64,000 nt of DNA from contig NZ_CAMLHC010000010.1 of assembly GCF_946479755.1 (NCBI RefSeq), positions 1 to 64,000 of the forward strand. Direction: 5' to 3'. Numbering within the stretch: position 1 is the stretch's first letter; each line of letters starts with the position of its first letter. This document shows, piece after piece, positions 1-8,910 of the stretch. The notes beneath the pieces were generated by a model that had not been told where the DNA came from, made no database searches, and was given only the letters and a program-made list of their open reading frames with translations. The position numbers were made by a program, and so were the translations under genes. The stretch is from an uncultured Chitinophaga sp. (GTDB taxonomy: Bacteria > Bacteroidota > Bacteroidia > Chitinophagales > Chitinophagaceae).

Positions 1-123
1 TGGTTATTTTTTTATTTACTTTTTTTTTGATTCCGGCATATGATCCACCCGTACATATTGCCCAAAACCGAGATGGCGGGTGCTTTGGGATCCCCCCGCC
101 CTTCTCGTTTATATCCGATCTGT

Positions 124-165
124 GATCCCGAAATCAAAAAATCCGTAAATCACAAAATTTCAAAA
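124..165 (-). repeat. Dispersed AT-rich intergenic repeat, copy A
   Basis: Read on the minus strand, this stretch contains TTTTGAAATTTTG, GATTT, CGGATTT and GATTTCGGGAT blocks. The gap at 7096-7126 carries the same blocks on the plus strand. The shared wording suggests a low-complexity intergenic repeat family. The rest of 1-168 holds no gene that I can see. An imperfect GGCGGG/CCCGCC hairpin lies at about 73-101, downstream of the E2 gene, but it has no convincing T-run. Confidence 0.35.
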
Positions 166-168
166 TGA

Positions 169-1509
169 TTATACGCTTCTTTTCGGGTCGAAGTTTTCCA
201 GTTCCTGCGCTACGGCAGTCAGGAAGGTCGCGCCGAGGGAGCCGTCCACGATGCGGTGATCGTAGGACATGGACAGGTACATCATGTGGCGGATGGCGAT
301 GGAATCGCCCTGTTCGGTTTCTACCACCACGGGGCGTTTTTTGATGGCGCCTACCGCGAGGATGGCCACCTGCGGCTGGTTGATGATGGGTGTTCCCATT
401 AGGCTGCCGAAGGTGCCTACGTTGGTGAGGGTGAAGGTGCCGGCCTGTGTATCCTCCGGTTTCAGTTTGTTCTGACGGGCAGCGTTGGCCAGGCCGTTGA
501 CCTGTTTGCTGAGGCCGGTCAGGTTGAGCATGTCCGCGTTTTTGATCACGGGCACGATCAGGTTGCCGGAAGGTAAGGCGGTAGCCATACCGATATTGAT
601 ATCTTTTTTGATAATGATTTTATCACCGTCGAGTGAGCAGTTGATCAGCGGGAAACGTTTGATGCATTTCACGATGGCTTCGATGAACAGCGGGGTGAAA
701 GTAAGTTTTTCGCCTTCTCTTTTTTCGAATTCGCCTTTCATGCGGTCGCGCCATTTCACCATGTTGGTCACATCGGCTTCTGCGAAGCTGGTCACGTGCG
801 GGCTGGTTTGTTTGCTCATCACCATGTGGTTGGCGATCAGCTTGCGCATGCGGTCCATTTCCACAATTTCCACGTTACCGTTATAGGTAGGAGAAGCAAC
901 GGTAGTAACTGCCGGCGTGTTGCGTACAGCAGCGGCGGCGGCGGGAGCGGCGGTTTCCACAACGGGTGTTACGTCGGGGACTACCTTACCTTCCTTACGA
1001 TCGGCTACATACTGGAGGATATCTTTTTTGGTAACGCGGCCATCGCTGCCGGAACCGGGAATCCTTTCCAGGTCGGCGAAGCTGACGCCTTCCTGTTGCG
1101 CAATAGTGAGCACGAGCGGGGAATAGAATCTGGCGCCGCCGGCAGCAGGAGCTGCGGGGGCGGCTGCTGCAACAGGGGCAGCGGAAGGTGCGGCGGCAGC
1201 GGTGAATTTAGGCTCTGAGGCCGCTACCGGTGTTTCTGGTACAGGTGCAGGAGTGGCCGCTGCATCGGCATTGGTATTGATACGGGCTATCACAGTGCCT
1301 ACCGGTACTACATCATTTTCTTTGAAGAGTACCTCGGAGATGATCCCTTCTGCGATAGAGGGGACTTCACTGTCCACTTTGTCCGTAGCAATTTCCAACA
1401 CGGTTTCATCCACTTTTACGTGATCGCCCGCCTTTTTATGCCAACGCAAAATGGTGGCTTCCATGATGCTTTCTCCCATTTTTGGCATTACCAATTCTAC
1501 AATGGCCAT
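169..1509 (-). CDS. 2-oxo acid dehydrogenase E2 (dihydrolipoyl acyltransferase)
   Basis: This is the E2 core of a pyruvate, 2-oxoglutarate or branched-chain oxo-acid dehydrogenase complex; it moves the acyl group from lipoamide to CoA in the cytoplasm. The N-terminal lipoyl domain has the lipoylation motif ATDKVDSE (Lys44). An Ala/Pro-rich swinging linker (about 78-128) follows, then a peripheral subunit-binding domain (about 126-168, ending GSGSDGRVTKKDI), then the catalytic domain with HRIVDG (His418, Asp422). The 446-aa length is normal. There is a single lipoyl domain and no E1 or E3 gene nearby, so the substrate cannot be assigned. The ATKDKV-like lipoyl motif and SYDHR core resemble enzymes often annotated as branched-chain or generic E2. 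Confidence 0.93.
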   Translation of the reverse strand: MAIVELVMPKMGESIMEATILRWHKKAGDHVKVDETVLEIATDKVDSEVPSIAEGIISEVLFKENDVVPVGTVIARINTNADAAATPAPVPETPVAASEPKFTAAAAPSAAPVAAAAPAAPAAGGARFYSPLVLTIAQQEGVSFADLERIPGSGSDGRVTKKDILQYVADRKEGKVVPDVTPVVETAAPAAAAAVRNTPAVTTVASPTYNGNVEIVEMDRMRKLIANHMVMSKQTSPHVTSFAEADVTNMVKWRDRMKGEFEKREGEKLTFTPLFIEAIVKCIKRFPLINCSLDGDKIIIKKDINIGMATALPSGNLIVPVIKNADMLNLTGLSKQVNGLANAARQNKLKPEDTQAGTFTLTNVGTFGSLMGTPIINQPQVAILAVGAIKKRPVVVETEQGDSIAIRHMMYLSMSYDHRIVDGSLGATFLTAVAQELENFDPKRSV

Positions 1510-1580
1510 AAGATTGTTTTTAGCTTTAATGTCGACAAAAATAAGGGAATTGTATCAATTCAATCAGCCGGCCCTGCGGC

Positions 1581-2828
1581 TTATTCCAAAATGAGCTTGC
1601 GCAGCTCATTCATGGCGTAAACCGCGGTCATCTGGGTATTCCGTTCCCGGTCGTACCGCAGGTGATATTTGATGGTCGTCATTTTCTCGCGGTTGCCCAC
1701 TGCCACCCATACGGTGCCGACCGGCTTTTCCGGCGTGCCGCCATCGGGGCCCATGATACCGGATACGGCTATGGCATAATCCGTTTCCAGCAGCTGCAGG
1801 GCGCCGGCCAGCATTTCCTTTACCGTTTCCTCGCTTACCGCGCCATGCGCCTGCAGCGTTTCGGCTTTTACGCCCAACAGCTTCATTTTCATCTCATTGG
1901 CATAGGTAATGGCGCTGCCTTTATAATAGGCGGAACTACCCGGTACCGCTGTGATCCAGGTGGATATCTGTCCACCGGTACAGCTTTCCGCAGTGCCGAC
2001 GGTCTGGCCTCTTTCTTTCAGCAGTTGACCTAACACCTCCCCGATCGAAATATCCTGGTCGGTGACCGTGATATCCGGCAATAACGCCGCCAGTTCATGG
2101 AAATACACTGTCAGTTCAGCCGCAGTCGTTACCTTGTCTATCCCGAAAGCGGTAAGCCGCAGCTTCAGCAGGCTGTAGCTCGGCAGGTACGCCAGTTTGA
2201 TATGCGGGGGCAGTTTGGCTTCAAAAGCGGCAATACGTTCCGCCACGAAAGACTCGCCCATCCCGGAGGTGATCAGCGTGCGGTGCACGACGGCAGGCGT
2301 ATTAAAATGCGCCGCCAGCTGCGGCAGCACGTAACTTTCCATGATACCTTTCATTTCATGCGGCACGCCCGGCATAGACACATAGATCTTACCCTCTTTT
2401 TCGAACCACATGCCCGGCGCGGTGCCTCTTTCGTTGGCGATCACCGTACAGGATTCCGGTACCATGGCCTGTGCCACGTTACGTTCCAGTATCGGCAGGC
2501 CGCGGCTTTCGAAGATATGCAGCACCCGCTGCAGCGTGGCTGCATCCTGTACCAGCCTTGTCTGGAAATATTCACAGAGGGTAGGCTTGGTGATATCATC
2601 GGCCGTAGGCCCCAGTCCACCGGTAATCAGTACAATATCAGCCATTTCAGCTTCTTCGGCGAGGGTAGTCAGAATATCTTCCTTTACATCGCCAATGGCT
2701 ACACGCCGATGCACCCAGATACCTAACGCATTGAGTTCCTGCGCCATCCAGGCGGAATTGGTATCAATCGTTTGTCCTATCAGCAGCTCATCACCGATGG
2801 TGATGATGCTGGCGGTTATTTTGCCCAT
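1581..2828 (-). CDS. cinA: CinA family nicotinamide-nucleotide amidohydrolase
   Basis: This is a 415-aa full-length CinA. The N-terminal MoaB/MogA-like domain (COG1058) begins ITIGDELLIGQ and has the family signature TGGLGPTADD at 69-78. The C-terminal NMN deamidase domain carries TAESCTGG, with the probable nucleophile Ser282, and GIMGPDGGTPEKPVGTV. The family hydrolyses nicotinamide mononucleotide and ADP-ribose in pyridine-nucleotide salvage. It lies between the E2 gene (71 bp gap) and a thioesterase (53 bp gap), all on the minus strand, so co-transcription is possible. Confidence 0.95.
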   Translation of the reverse strand: MGKITASIITIGDELLIGQTIDTNSAWMAQELNALGIWVHRRVAIGDVKEDILTTLAEEAEMADIVLITGGLGPTADDITKPTLCEYFQTRLVQDAATLQRVLHIFESRGLPILERNVAQAMVPESCTVIANERGTAPGMWFEKEGKIYVSMPGVPHEMKGIMESYVLPQLAAHFNTPAVVHRTLITSGMGESFVAERIAAFEAKLPPHIKLAYLPSYSLLKLRLTAFGIDKVTTAAELTVYFHELAALLPDITVTDQDISIGEVLGQLLKERGQTVGTAESCTGGQISTWITAVPGSSAYYKGSAITYANEMKMKLLGVKAETLQAHGAVSEETVKEMLAGALQLLETDYAIAVSGIMGPDGGTPEKPVGTVWVAVGNREKMTTIKYHLRYDRERNTQMTAVYAMNELRKLILE

Positions 2829-2881
2829 GATCGTTGCAATGTCAAATGGCGGACATCTGCCTGATCATCCGCCATTCGTAA

Positions 2882-3292
2882 TTATTTAAAAAATGGTTCC
2901 AGCCGTTCTTTCAGCGCTTCCGGCAGGCCTGCTTTCTGTTTGGTTTTCACATCTATGAACACCAGGGTAGTCACGCCTACGTTCAGCAACTCTCCTTTTT
3001 CGTTGTATAGTTCACTGTGAAACTGTATCCGTGAACTTTTCGGCAGCTCTTTTAATATAGTCTTCACCGTTATCAGGTCGTCGTAATAGGCCGGACGCAG
3101 GTATTTCACATTCAGTTCCGCCACCGGCATGATCACGCCCTGTTCTTCCAGCTCCCGGTAGCTGAACCCCAGCTCCCGGATGGCTTCTGCCCTTCCTACT
3201 TCATAATACAGGCCGTAATTGCCGTAATAGAGATATCCCATCTGGTCCGTTTCCCCATATCTTACCCTGATCGTCGTTATACTGCTAAACAT
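2882..3292 (-). CDS. Acyl-CoA thioesterase, YbgC/4HBT hot-dog family
   Basis: This 136-aa protein is a single hot-dog domain. The N-terminus RVRYGETDQMGYLYYGNY matches the YbgC/FadM-type active-site segment, with the catalytic Asp at residue 16. It is followed by the usual helix EVGRAEAIRELG. The expected activity is hydrolysis of short or medium acyl-CoA thioesters. It has no Tol-Pal gene beside it, so the link to tol operons known for E. coli ybgC is not supported here. Confidence 0.88.
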   Translation of the reverse strand: MFSSITTIRVRYGETDQMGYLYYGNYGLYYEVGRAEAIRELGFSYRELEEQGVIMPVAELNVKYLRPAYYDDLITVKTILKELPKSSRIQFHSELYNEKGELLNVGVTTLVFIDVKTKQKAGLPEALKERLEPFFK

Positions 3293-3346
3293 GATTTCTT
3301 CGGATTTTTATAATAAAAGGCAGGTCGTACAAAGACCGCTCCATGA

Positions 3347-3766
3347 TTATTTGCCCAGTGCGCCGTCGATAGAAAACTTGCCCGGGCCGGTAAACAGCAC
3401 CACCAGGAAAGCTGTCAGGTACATCAGCGGCAGCTCGATCTTATCAAAATTAAAAGCCAGCAGGTCGGCCTTATGCACCATTCCCAGGATCACGGACATG
3501 CAGATCACGAGCGGCACGGCGGCCAGCCTGGTCAGCAATCCGAGCATGAGAAAAATGGAACAGAAAACTTCGGCAAAAACGGTCATCCCCAATGAAAATT
3601 TGTGCCCTACCCCCAAAGGATCGGGGAAAGTATTCATTTTGGCAGCAAAATTGATCAGTTTGGGCCATCCGTGCAATAACAACAGGCCGCCGAACATCAG
3701 TCGTAATATCAGCATAGAGAAGCTCACGGCACCGCCGGTATAGCCGGTTGAGAACAGTTTTCTCAT
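3347..3766 (-). CDS. DoxX family membrane protein
   Basis: From the ATG at 3764-3766 this encodes a 139-aa protein with about four hydrophobic segments. The DoxX-like pieces are MLILRLMFGGLLLLHGWPKL, FCSIFLMLGLLTRLAA and LMYLTAFLVVLFTGPGKFSIDG. A longer open frame reaches 3847, but its extra 27 residues are polar and unlike the family, so I prefer the internal Met. DoxX proteins are small inner-membrane proteins linked to redox or thiosulfate metabolism; the exact role is unknown. The gap to the plus-strand TPR gene holds divergent promoters. Confidence 0.85.
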   Translation of the reverse strand: MRKLFSTGYTGGAVSFSMLILRLMFGGLLLLHGWPKLINFAAKMNTFPDPLGVGHKFSLGMTVFAEVFCSIFLMLGLLTRLAAVPLVICMSVILGMVHKADLLAFNFDKIELPLMYLTAFLVVLFTGPGKFSIDGALGK

Positions 3767-3887
3767 AACAGGTAAGGTTTTTGCGCTATAAAAATATTTG
3801 GCGCAATATAGCGCAATAGCCTTTTCCGGACAGCCGGAGTTATCCACATTGTTGGAAAACCGATCAGAAAAGAAAGGATATTACTTT

Positions 3888-3895
3888 TATATTTG
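3888..3895 (+). promoter_or_regulatory. Putative -7 box TAnnTTTG for the TPR gene
   Basis: TATATTTG fits the Bacteroidota -7 element and sits about 100 bp before the ATG at 3999. The -33 TTTG box is not clear (a TTGG lies near 3852), so this is a tentative call. Confidence 0.35.
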
Positions 3896-3998
3896 CCTGG
3901 TTTGTGTCCCTGATACTGTTCCGTATAATACCTGGCGGGAAAATATTTCCGGCAGGGATTCGTTTTAAACGCATAATTCAAGATATAACAGCAAAAGC

Positions 3999-6900
3999 AT
4001 GCAGTTCATAAGAAAAGTTTATATTCCAGGACATCTGTACTTATCCATGCTGACTTTCGCCGGCGCAGGTATCGCAGGGATGCCCGCTGCCCAAGCGCAG
4101 CAGACGCGTATCTACACCGATCCGGAAAAAGTGTTCAAAGATGCACAACAGTACTTCCAGCAGGAAAAGTACAGCGTATCCATGCAGCTTTTCAAGCAAA
4201 CAATCGACAACATCGATTATTTCCATGAAACCAACCGCGACCTGGTAAAGTCCGACGCCTACTACTATTACACCGTATGCGCGCTTAAACTGGGACAGGA
4301 GAACGCAGAAAAAACAGCGCTGGAATACCTTAAAATATTCAATAACAACGCCCGCGAACAGCTGGTAAGCTATCAGCTGGGCAAATATTATTTCCATCAG
4401 AACAGGTTCAAAGATGCTATCCCGCTGTATGAAAAAGCCAGCATCGACAACCTCTCCAACGAGGAAATAGCCGAAGCGAAATTTGAACTGGCCTACTGCT
4501 ACTTCAACGTCAAGGACTTCCAGAAAGCACAGCCCCTGTTTGCCAGCATCCGGGAAGTACAGGGCAAATACTACGTGCCGGCCAACTATTACCACGGCTT
4601 TATCTCCTACTATAACCATCAGTACGGCGATGCGCTCAGCAGCTTCCAGAAAGTGGTGGAAGATCCCAAGTACAAAAACATCGTACCTTACTACATCGCG
4701 GAGATCTACTACTTCCAGGGCAAACATGACCAGCTGATCTCTTACACCGAGCCACTGCTCCAACAAGGCGGCCAGTACTACGAAGCGGAGATGAAACAAC
4801 TGCTCGGCAAAGCCTACTTTGAACGTAAAGACTATAAAAGAGCCCTGCCCCTGTTGCAGGAATTCCAGGATAACGCCGACGAAGTACGCAATGAAGACAT
4901 CTACCAGCTGTCTTACTCCTACTATCAGACCGGCAATCTCAACAAAGCCATCACCGGCTTCAAACAGCTCAGCAGCTCCAAAGACTCCCTGGGACAGAAT
5001 TCCATGTACCTGCTGGGAGACTGCTATCTGCGCACCGGCCAGAAAGCCAACGCCCGCAACGCCTTCGCCTTCTGCGCCAACAACAGCTCCAACGCACAGC
5101 AACAGGAAATTTCCCGTTTCAACTACGGCAAACTCTCCTATGAGCTGGGCTACCAGGACGCTGCGCTCAACGAGCTGACACAGTTCGTTAAAAACTATCC
5201 GCAGTCGCCCTACAACAAAGAAGCCCGCGAAGTGCTCGTGAGCCTCTTTATGAATACCAACAACTACCGCGACGGCCTGGCCACCATCGAACAGATACCC
5301 GATAAAAACCCGACCGTACTCAAAGCCTATCAGAAGATCGCCTACGGCAGGGCCACTGAGCTGATCAACGATCAGCAGCTGGCAGAAGCCGACCGCCTGC
5401 TCGATATCGCCATCAACAACCCTTACGACGCGCAAACCAAGCAGCTGGCCCAGTTCTGGAAAGCAGAAATAGCCCTGCGCCAGAATAAAACAGATAAAGC
5501 GATCACTAACCTGAACGCCTACCTGGGCGGCACCCCGCCGGTATCCGGCGAAGCCAACCCACAGACCGCCAGCTACAACCTCGGCTACAGCCTGCTCAAA
5601 CAGGACAAATACGCCGAAGCGCTGCCGCACTTCGAAACAGCACAGCGCGCCAGCGGTCCTAATGCCACCAGGATCTCCACCGACGCCGCCCTGCGCGCCG
5701 CCGACTGCTACTATATGCTGCGCCAGTTCCCGAAAGCGCTCTCGCTCTACGACCGCATCATCAGCAACAACGAACCGGGCGCCGATTATGCCATTTACCA
5801 GAAAGCCATTATCCTCGGCCTTCAGGGCAAACAGGCGGATAAACTGGCGCTGCTGAAACAACTGGGCAACAAGTTCCCGTCTTCCGATTTCAGCAACCAG
5901 ACAGACATGGAAATCGCCAACACATACCTCTCCCAGGAGAAATACAATGAAGCGATCCCCTACCTGGAAAACGTACTGCAGAAACAGCCCAACGGCGCCA
6001 ACGCTCCGCGCGCGCTGCTGAAACTGGGCCTCTGCTACTACAATAAAGACAATGAAAGCAAAGCCCTTGCTTACTATCGCCAGGTGGTAGAGAAATTCCC
6101 CGGTTCACCTGAAAGCAATGAAGCGCTGCAAAGCATCAAATCCATCTACGTCAGCCAGGGCAAAACAGACGACTACCTCGCTTTCCTGAAAGCCAGCGGC
6201 CGTACCGTGACTGCCACCGCGGAGGATTCGCTCGCTTATGCCGCTGCGGAAGCCCGTTTCACCAACAACGACTGCTCCGGCGCCATCACCGCTTTCAACA
6301 GCTATATCCAGAAATATCCCAACGGTCAGTTTATCCTGCCCGCCCATTTCTATAAAGCAGAATGCGCTTACAACAACAAAGATTACGCAGGCGCACTGCC
6401 GGCTTATGAATTTGTGTTGTCCCGCAACAACAGCCTGTACGCCGAGCGTTCAGCCCTGCAGGCGGCCAACATCAACTTCTACCAGAATAAAAGTTATGAT
6501 AAGGCGCGCAGCTACTACCTGCAGCTGCAGGACCTGGCTACCAGCAAGGAGAACAGCCTGGCAGCCACCCGCGGCCTGCTGCGCAGCAACTACCAGCTGA
6601 AACACTGGGACGAAGTAGGCAACTATGCCGAAATGCTGCTGTCTACCGCCAACATCAGCACCGATGACCAGATCATCGCCCACTTCTACCTGGGTAAAGC
6701 GCAAAAAGAAGCAAAACAATACGCCAACGCACTGGCTGAATTTAAAACAGTGGCCGGCATGACCAAATCCGAAACCGGTGCTGAAGCCCGTTACGATATG
6801 GCCGATTGTTACCTGCAACAAAACGATCTGGCAGCCGCTGAAAAAGCCGGCTTCGACGTAATCAAAAACACGCCTTCCTACGATGTGTGGGTCGCCAAAT

Positions 6901-7079
6901 CATATATCCTGCTGGGTGATGTGTATTTCCGTCAGCAGGACTACTTCAACGCCAAAGCCACTTTCCAGAGCATCGCTGAAAACTGCCCCATTCCGGAGCT
7001 GAAAGCCGAGGCAAAGGAAAAATTCGCCAAAGCAGAAGCAGCAGAAAAAGCAGCCGGAAAAAAACCTAAGAAACCGTAA
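3999..7079 (+). CDS. Large secreted/periplasmic tetratricopeptide-repeat protein
   Basis: This 1026-aa protein starts with a signal peptide (basic MQFIRK, hydrophobic stretch, cleavage near AQAQQT at about 34). The rest is almost entirely TPR units, with repeated Y-x-x-A-x-x-x-[YF] and A-x-x-Y-Y patterns such as RFKDAIPLYEKA, DYKRALPLLQEF and KYAEALPHFETA. It ends in a Lys/Ala-rich tail. TPR arrays are protein-binding scaffolds, so this is probably a periplasmic or outer-membrane-associated organiser. It is followed by an outer-membrane barrel (64 bp gap) and an HU-CCDC81/SPOR protein, a trio I believe is conserved in Bacteroidota. Very low use of A/T at third codon positions creates long antisense frames that are not genes. 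Confidence 0.9.
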   Translation: MQFIRKVYIPGHLYLSMLTFAGAGIAGMPAAQAQQTRIYTDPEKVFKDAQQYFQQEKYSVSMQLFKQTIDNIDYFHETNRDLVKSDAYYYYTVCALKLGQENAEKTALEYLKIFNNNAREQLVSYQLGKYYFHQNRFKDAIPLYEKASIDNLSNEEIAEAKFELAYCYFNVKDFQKAQPLFASIREVQGKYYVPANYYHGFISYYNHQYGDALSSFQKVVEDPKYKNIVPYYIAEIYYFQGKHDQLISYTEPLLQQGGQYYEAEMKQLLGKAYFERKDYKRALPLLQEFQDNADEVRNEDIYQLSYSYYQTGNLNKAITGFKQLSSSKDSLGQNSMYLLGDCYLRTGQKANARNAFAFCANNSSNAQQQEISRFNYGKLSYELGYQDAALNELTQFVKNYPQSPYNKEAREVLVSLFMNTNNYRDGLATIEQIPDKNPTVLKAYQKIAYGRATELINDQQLAEADRLLDIAINNPYDAQTKQLAQFWKAEIALRQNKTDKAITNLNAYLGGTPPVSGEANPQTASYNLGYSLLKQDKYAEALPHFETAQRASGPNATRISTDAALRAADCYYMLRQFPKALSLYDRIISNNEPGADYAIYQKAIILGLQGKQADKLALLKQLGNKFPSSDFSNQTDMEIANTYLSQEKYNEAIPYLENVLQKQPNGANAPRALLKLGLCYYNKDNESKALAYYRQVVEKFPGSPESNEALQSIKSIYVSQGKTDDYLAFLKASGRTVTATAEDSLAYAAAEARFTNNDCSGAITAFNSYIQKYPNGQFILPAHFYKAECAYNNKDYAGALPAYEFVLSRNNSLYAERSALQAANINFYQNKSYDKARSYYLQLQDLATSKENSLAATRGLLRSNYQLKHWDEVGNYAEMLLSTANISTDDQIIAHFYLGKAQKEAKQYANALAEFKTVAGMTKSETGAEARYDMADCYLQQNDLAAAEKAGFDVIKNTPSYDVWVAKSYILLGDVYFRQQDYFNAKATFQSIAENCPIPELKAEAKEKFAKAEAAEKAAGKKPKKP

Positions 7080-7095
7080 CCATTTTCGAATTTCT

Positions 7096-7126
7096 GGATT
7101 TTGAAATTTTGAGATTTCGGGGATTT
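7096..7126 (+). repeat. Dispersed AT-rich intergenic repeat, copy B
   Basis: This plus-strand copy has blocks GGATTTTGAAATTTTG and GATTTCGGGGATTT, shared with the inverted copy at 124-165. It lies in the 64-bp gap between the TPR and barrel genes, so it may simply be a spacer repeat. Confidence 0.35.
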
Positions 7127-7143
7127 AAGACCAAACAGACAGC

Positions 7144-8796
7144 ATGAATATTCTCAACATACATCGCAAACGCGCTTTTACCATAGCAGGCATGTGCCTT
7201 GCAGGCATCCTTCATCAGCAGCAGGCATGGGCACAGGAGCCGCTGAAACAGGAAACGATCGATATCATTTCCACCAATCAGCCTAAGCTCCGCGACGCCT
7301 ATAAACTGAACCTGACCGCCTCCCTGCCGGGAGTGGACACCAGCAGGCCGCTGTTAAAATACCAGGTGCCGGCCCTGAACCTGAACTTCATGTACCAGGC
7401 GGCCCCGCTGAAACCGCTGGCATTGGGCAAAGACTCCCTGTCGCTGTTGCAGAACAATTTTGTTAAACTCGGTTACGGCAACTATAAAACACCGTATGTG
7501 CAGGCAGGCTTCGGCAGCGGCCGCAAAGACCTCTACAACTACGGCCTGTTCGTCAACTACACCAGCTCACAAGGCAAAGAGATCTCCGATCAGAACTACA
7601 GCAACCTCAATGCGCTGGCTTCCGGATCATATCTGCTGCCCGGCCTCCAGCTGGACGCAAGTCTCGGCTATGACCGCAATACTATCCACTACTACGGTTA
7701 CAACCACGACAGCGTCAAGTACGACAAAAAAGATATCGCGCAGACTTTCAACACCATCACTGCGCAGGTAGGACTTAAAAACCGTCCGCAAAACGACTGG
7801 GCGTTCCAGTTCCAGCCAACCGTGAAATTCATTGCTTTCAACGATTCGTATAAACGCACGGAAAACACTTTCATCGCCAAGATACCCGTGCGCAAGCAGG
7901 TGTTTGAAGACATCTACATCAAAGCCGAAGGCGTTTTTGACCTGTCTACCTATAAACAGGACAACAATGGTCGTACCATCAATAACAATGTGGTAGCCAT
8001 CCATCCGGCAGTAGACATCATCAAACCGGGATTTGTGCTGCATGCCGGTGTAAACCCCACCTGGACCAACGATAAGTTTTACCTGCTGCCCGACATCGTG
8101 AACGAGTCGCACCTGGTACGCAAAAAGCTGATCCTGAGTAGTGGCTGGATTTCCTATTTCGATAAGAACTCCTACCGCAACCTGGCCAACAAGAATCCGT
8201 TCCTCAACGGCCTGGTGGACGGTATCCTCAACACCCGCGTGGAAGAAAAATATACCGGTATCAAAGGTACGCTGGGCGGGCACTTCAACTACAACACCAA
8301 GTTTGCGTCTGTTACCTGGTACAACATGCCGCTGTTCGTCAACCAGGCCACAGACATGAAATATTTCACTACCCGCAACGAAGAGCAGTTGCGCGCTTTC
8401 CAGCTGCATGCGGAAGTAGGGTATATCGAAGAAGAGAAATTCCAGGCAAGGGTGACTTTCGACTGGTACAATTACAACAAACAGGAAACAGAAGTGAAAC
8501 CGTGGCACCTGCCTCCTTTCCAGGGCGACCTGTTTGTACAGTACACGCTGGCTAAGAAGCTGCACCTGAATGCCGACCTGTTTGCCCTCAGCGGCAGTTA
8601 TTACCAGCTGCCCAATAAGGACTTCGGCAAAACGAGCGGTGCGTGGGACATGAACGCCGGCGCTTCTTATGATATCGGCAAAAACTTCAATGTATGGCTG
8701 AACGCCAACAATATTTTCAACTCCCATTATCAGCGCTGGTACCTGTATCCTACCTACGGTTTCAACATCGTGGGCGGAATTATGGTGAAGTTCTGA
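7144..8796 (+). CDS. Outer-membrane beta-barrel protein (TonB-receptor-like barrel)
   Basis: This 550-aa protein has a signal peptide ending near AWAQEP (about 30), then many amphipathic beta strands such as NYGLFVNYTSS, ASLGYDRN and ARVTFDWYNYN. It ends in a canonical outer-membrane signature with a terminal Phe (GGIMVKF). The last strand pair (NANNIFNSHYQRWY) resembles the C-terminus of TonB-dependent receptors. I see neither a plug domain nor a carboxypeptidase-like N-terminal domain, and the length is short for a full receptor. It is probably the barrel partner of the preceding TPR protein. The substrate is unknown. Confidence 0.82.
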   Translation: MNILNIHRKRAFTIAGMCLAGILHQQQAWAQEPLKQETIDIISTNQPKLRDAYKLNLTASLPGVDTSRPLLKYQVPALNLNFMYQAAPLKPLALGKDSLSLLQNNFVKLGYGNYKTPYVQAGFGSGRKDLYNYGLFVNYTSSQGKEISDQNYSNLNALASGSYLLPGLQLDASLGYDRNTIHYYGYNHDSVKYDKKDIAQTFNTITAQVGLKNRPQNDWAFQFQPTVKFIAFNDSYKRTENTFIAKIPVRKQVFEDIYIKAEGVFDLSTYKQDNNGRTINNNVVAIHPAVDIIKPGFVLHAGVNPTWTNDKFYLLPDIVNESHLVRKKLILSSGWISYFDKNSYRNLANKNPFLNGLVDGILNTRVEEKYTGIKGTLGGHFNYNTKFASVTWYNMPLFVNQATDMKYFTTRNEEQLRAFQLHAEVGYIEEEKFQARVTFDWYNYNKQETEVKPWHLPPFQGDLFVQYTLAKKLHLNADLFALSGSYYQLPNKDFGKTSGAWDMNAGASYDIGKNFNVWLNANNIFNSHYQRWYLYPTYGFNIVGGIMVKF

Positions 8797-8825
8797 TTTT
8801 GAGTTAATTTAGTTGCTCGCAAAGA

Positions 8826-8876
8826 CACGAAGCAGCAAAGAGCAAAGAATGATATTTGCTGCTTTGCTGCTTTGTG
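8826..8876. repeat. Stem-loop of GCAGCAAA repeats
   Basis: Arms 8826-8839 and 8863-8876 can pair over 14 bp with one G-T pair. There is no T-run beyond the 3' arm, so it is a weak terminator candidate. The wording (CAAAG/CTTTG and GCAGC blocks) looks like a dispersed palindromic repeat of the kind seen between Bacteroidota genes. Confidence 0.4.
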
Positions 8877-8910
8877 ATTTCATAGGAATATTAACCACAA
8901 ACACCTCTTC

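Noticed and set aside
4041..5861. A 606-codon open frame on the minus strand, opposite the large TPR gene
   Set aside because: It lies fully antisense to a clear TPR gene with a signal peptide; its protein is a low-complexity Val/Gly/Phe-rich string without domains, as expected from the GC-rich third codon positions of the true gene.
7627..8727. A 366-codon minus-strand frame opposite the outer-membrane barrel gene
   Set aside because: It has no recognisable domain, and the plus strand encodes a full barrel with a signal peptide and terminal Phe.
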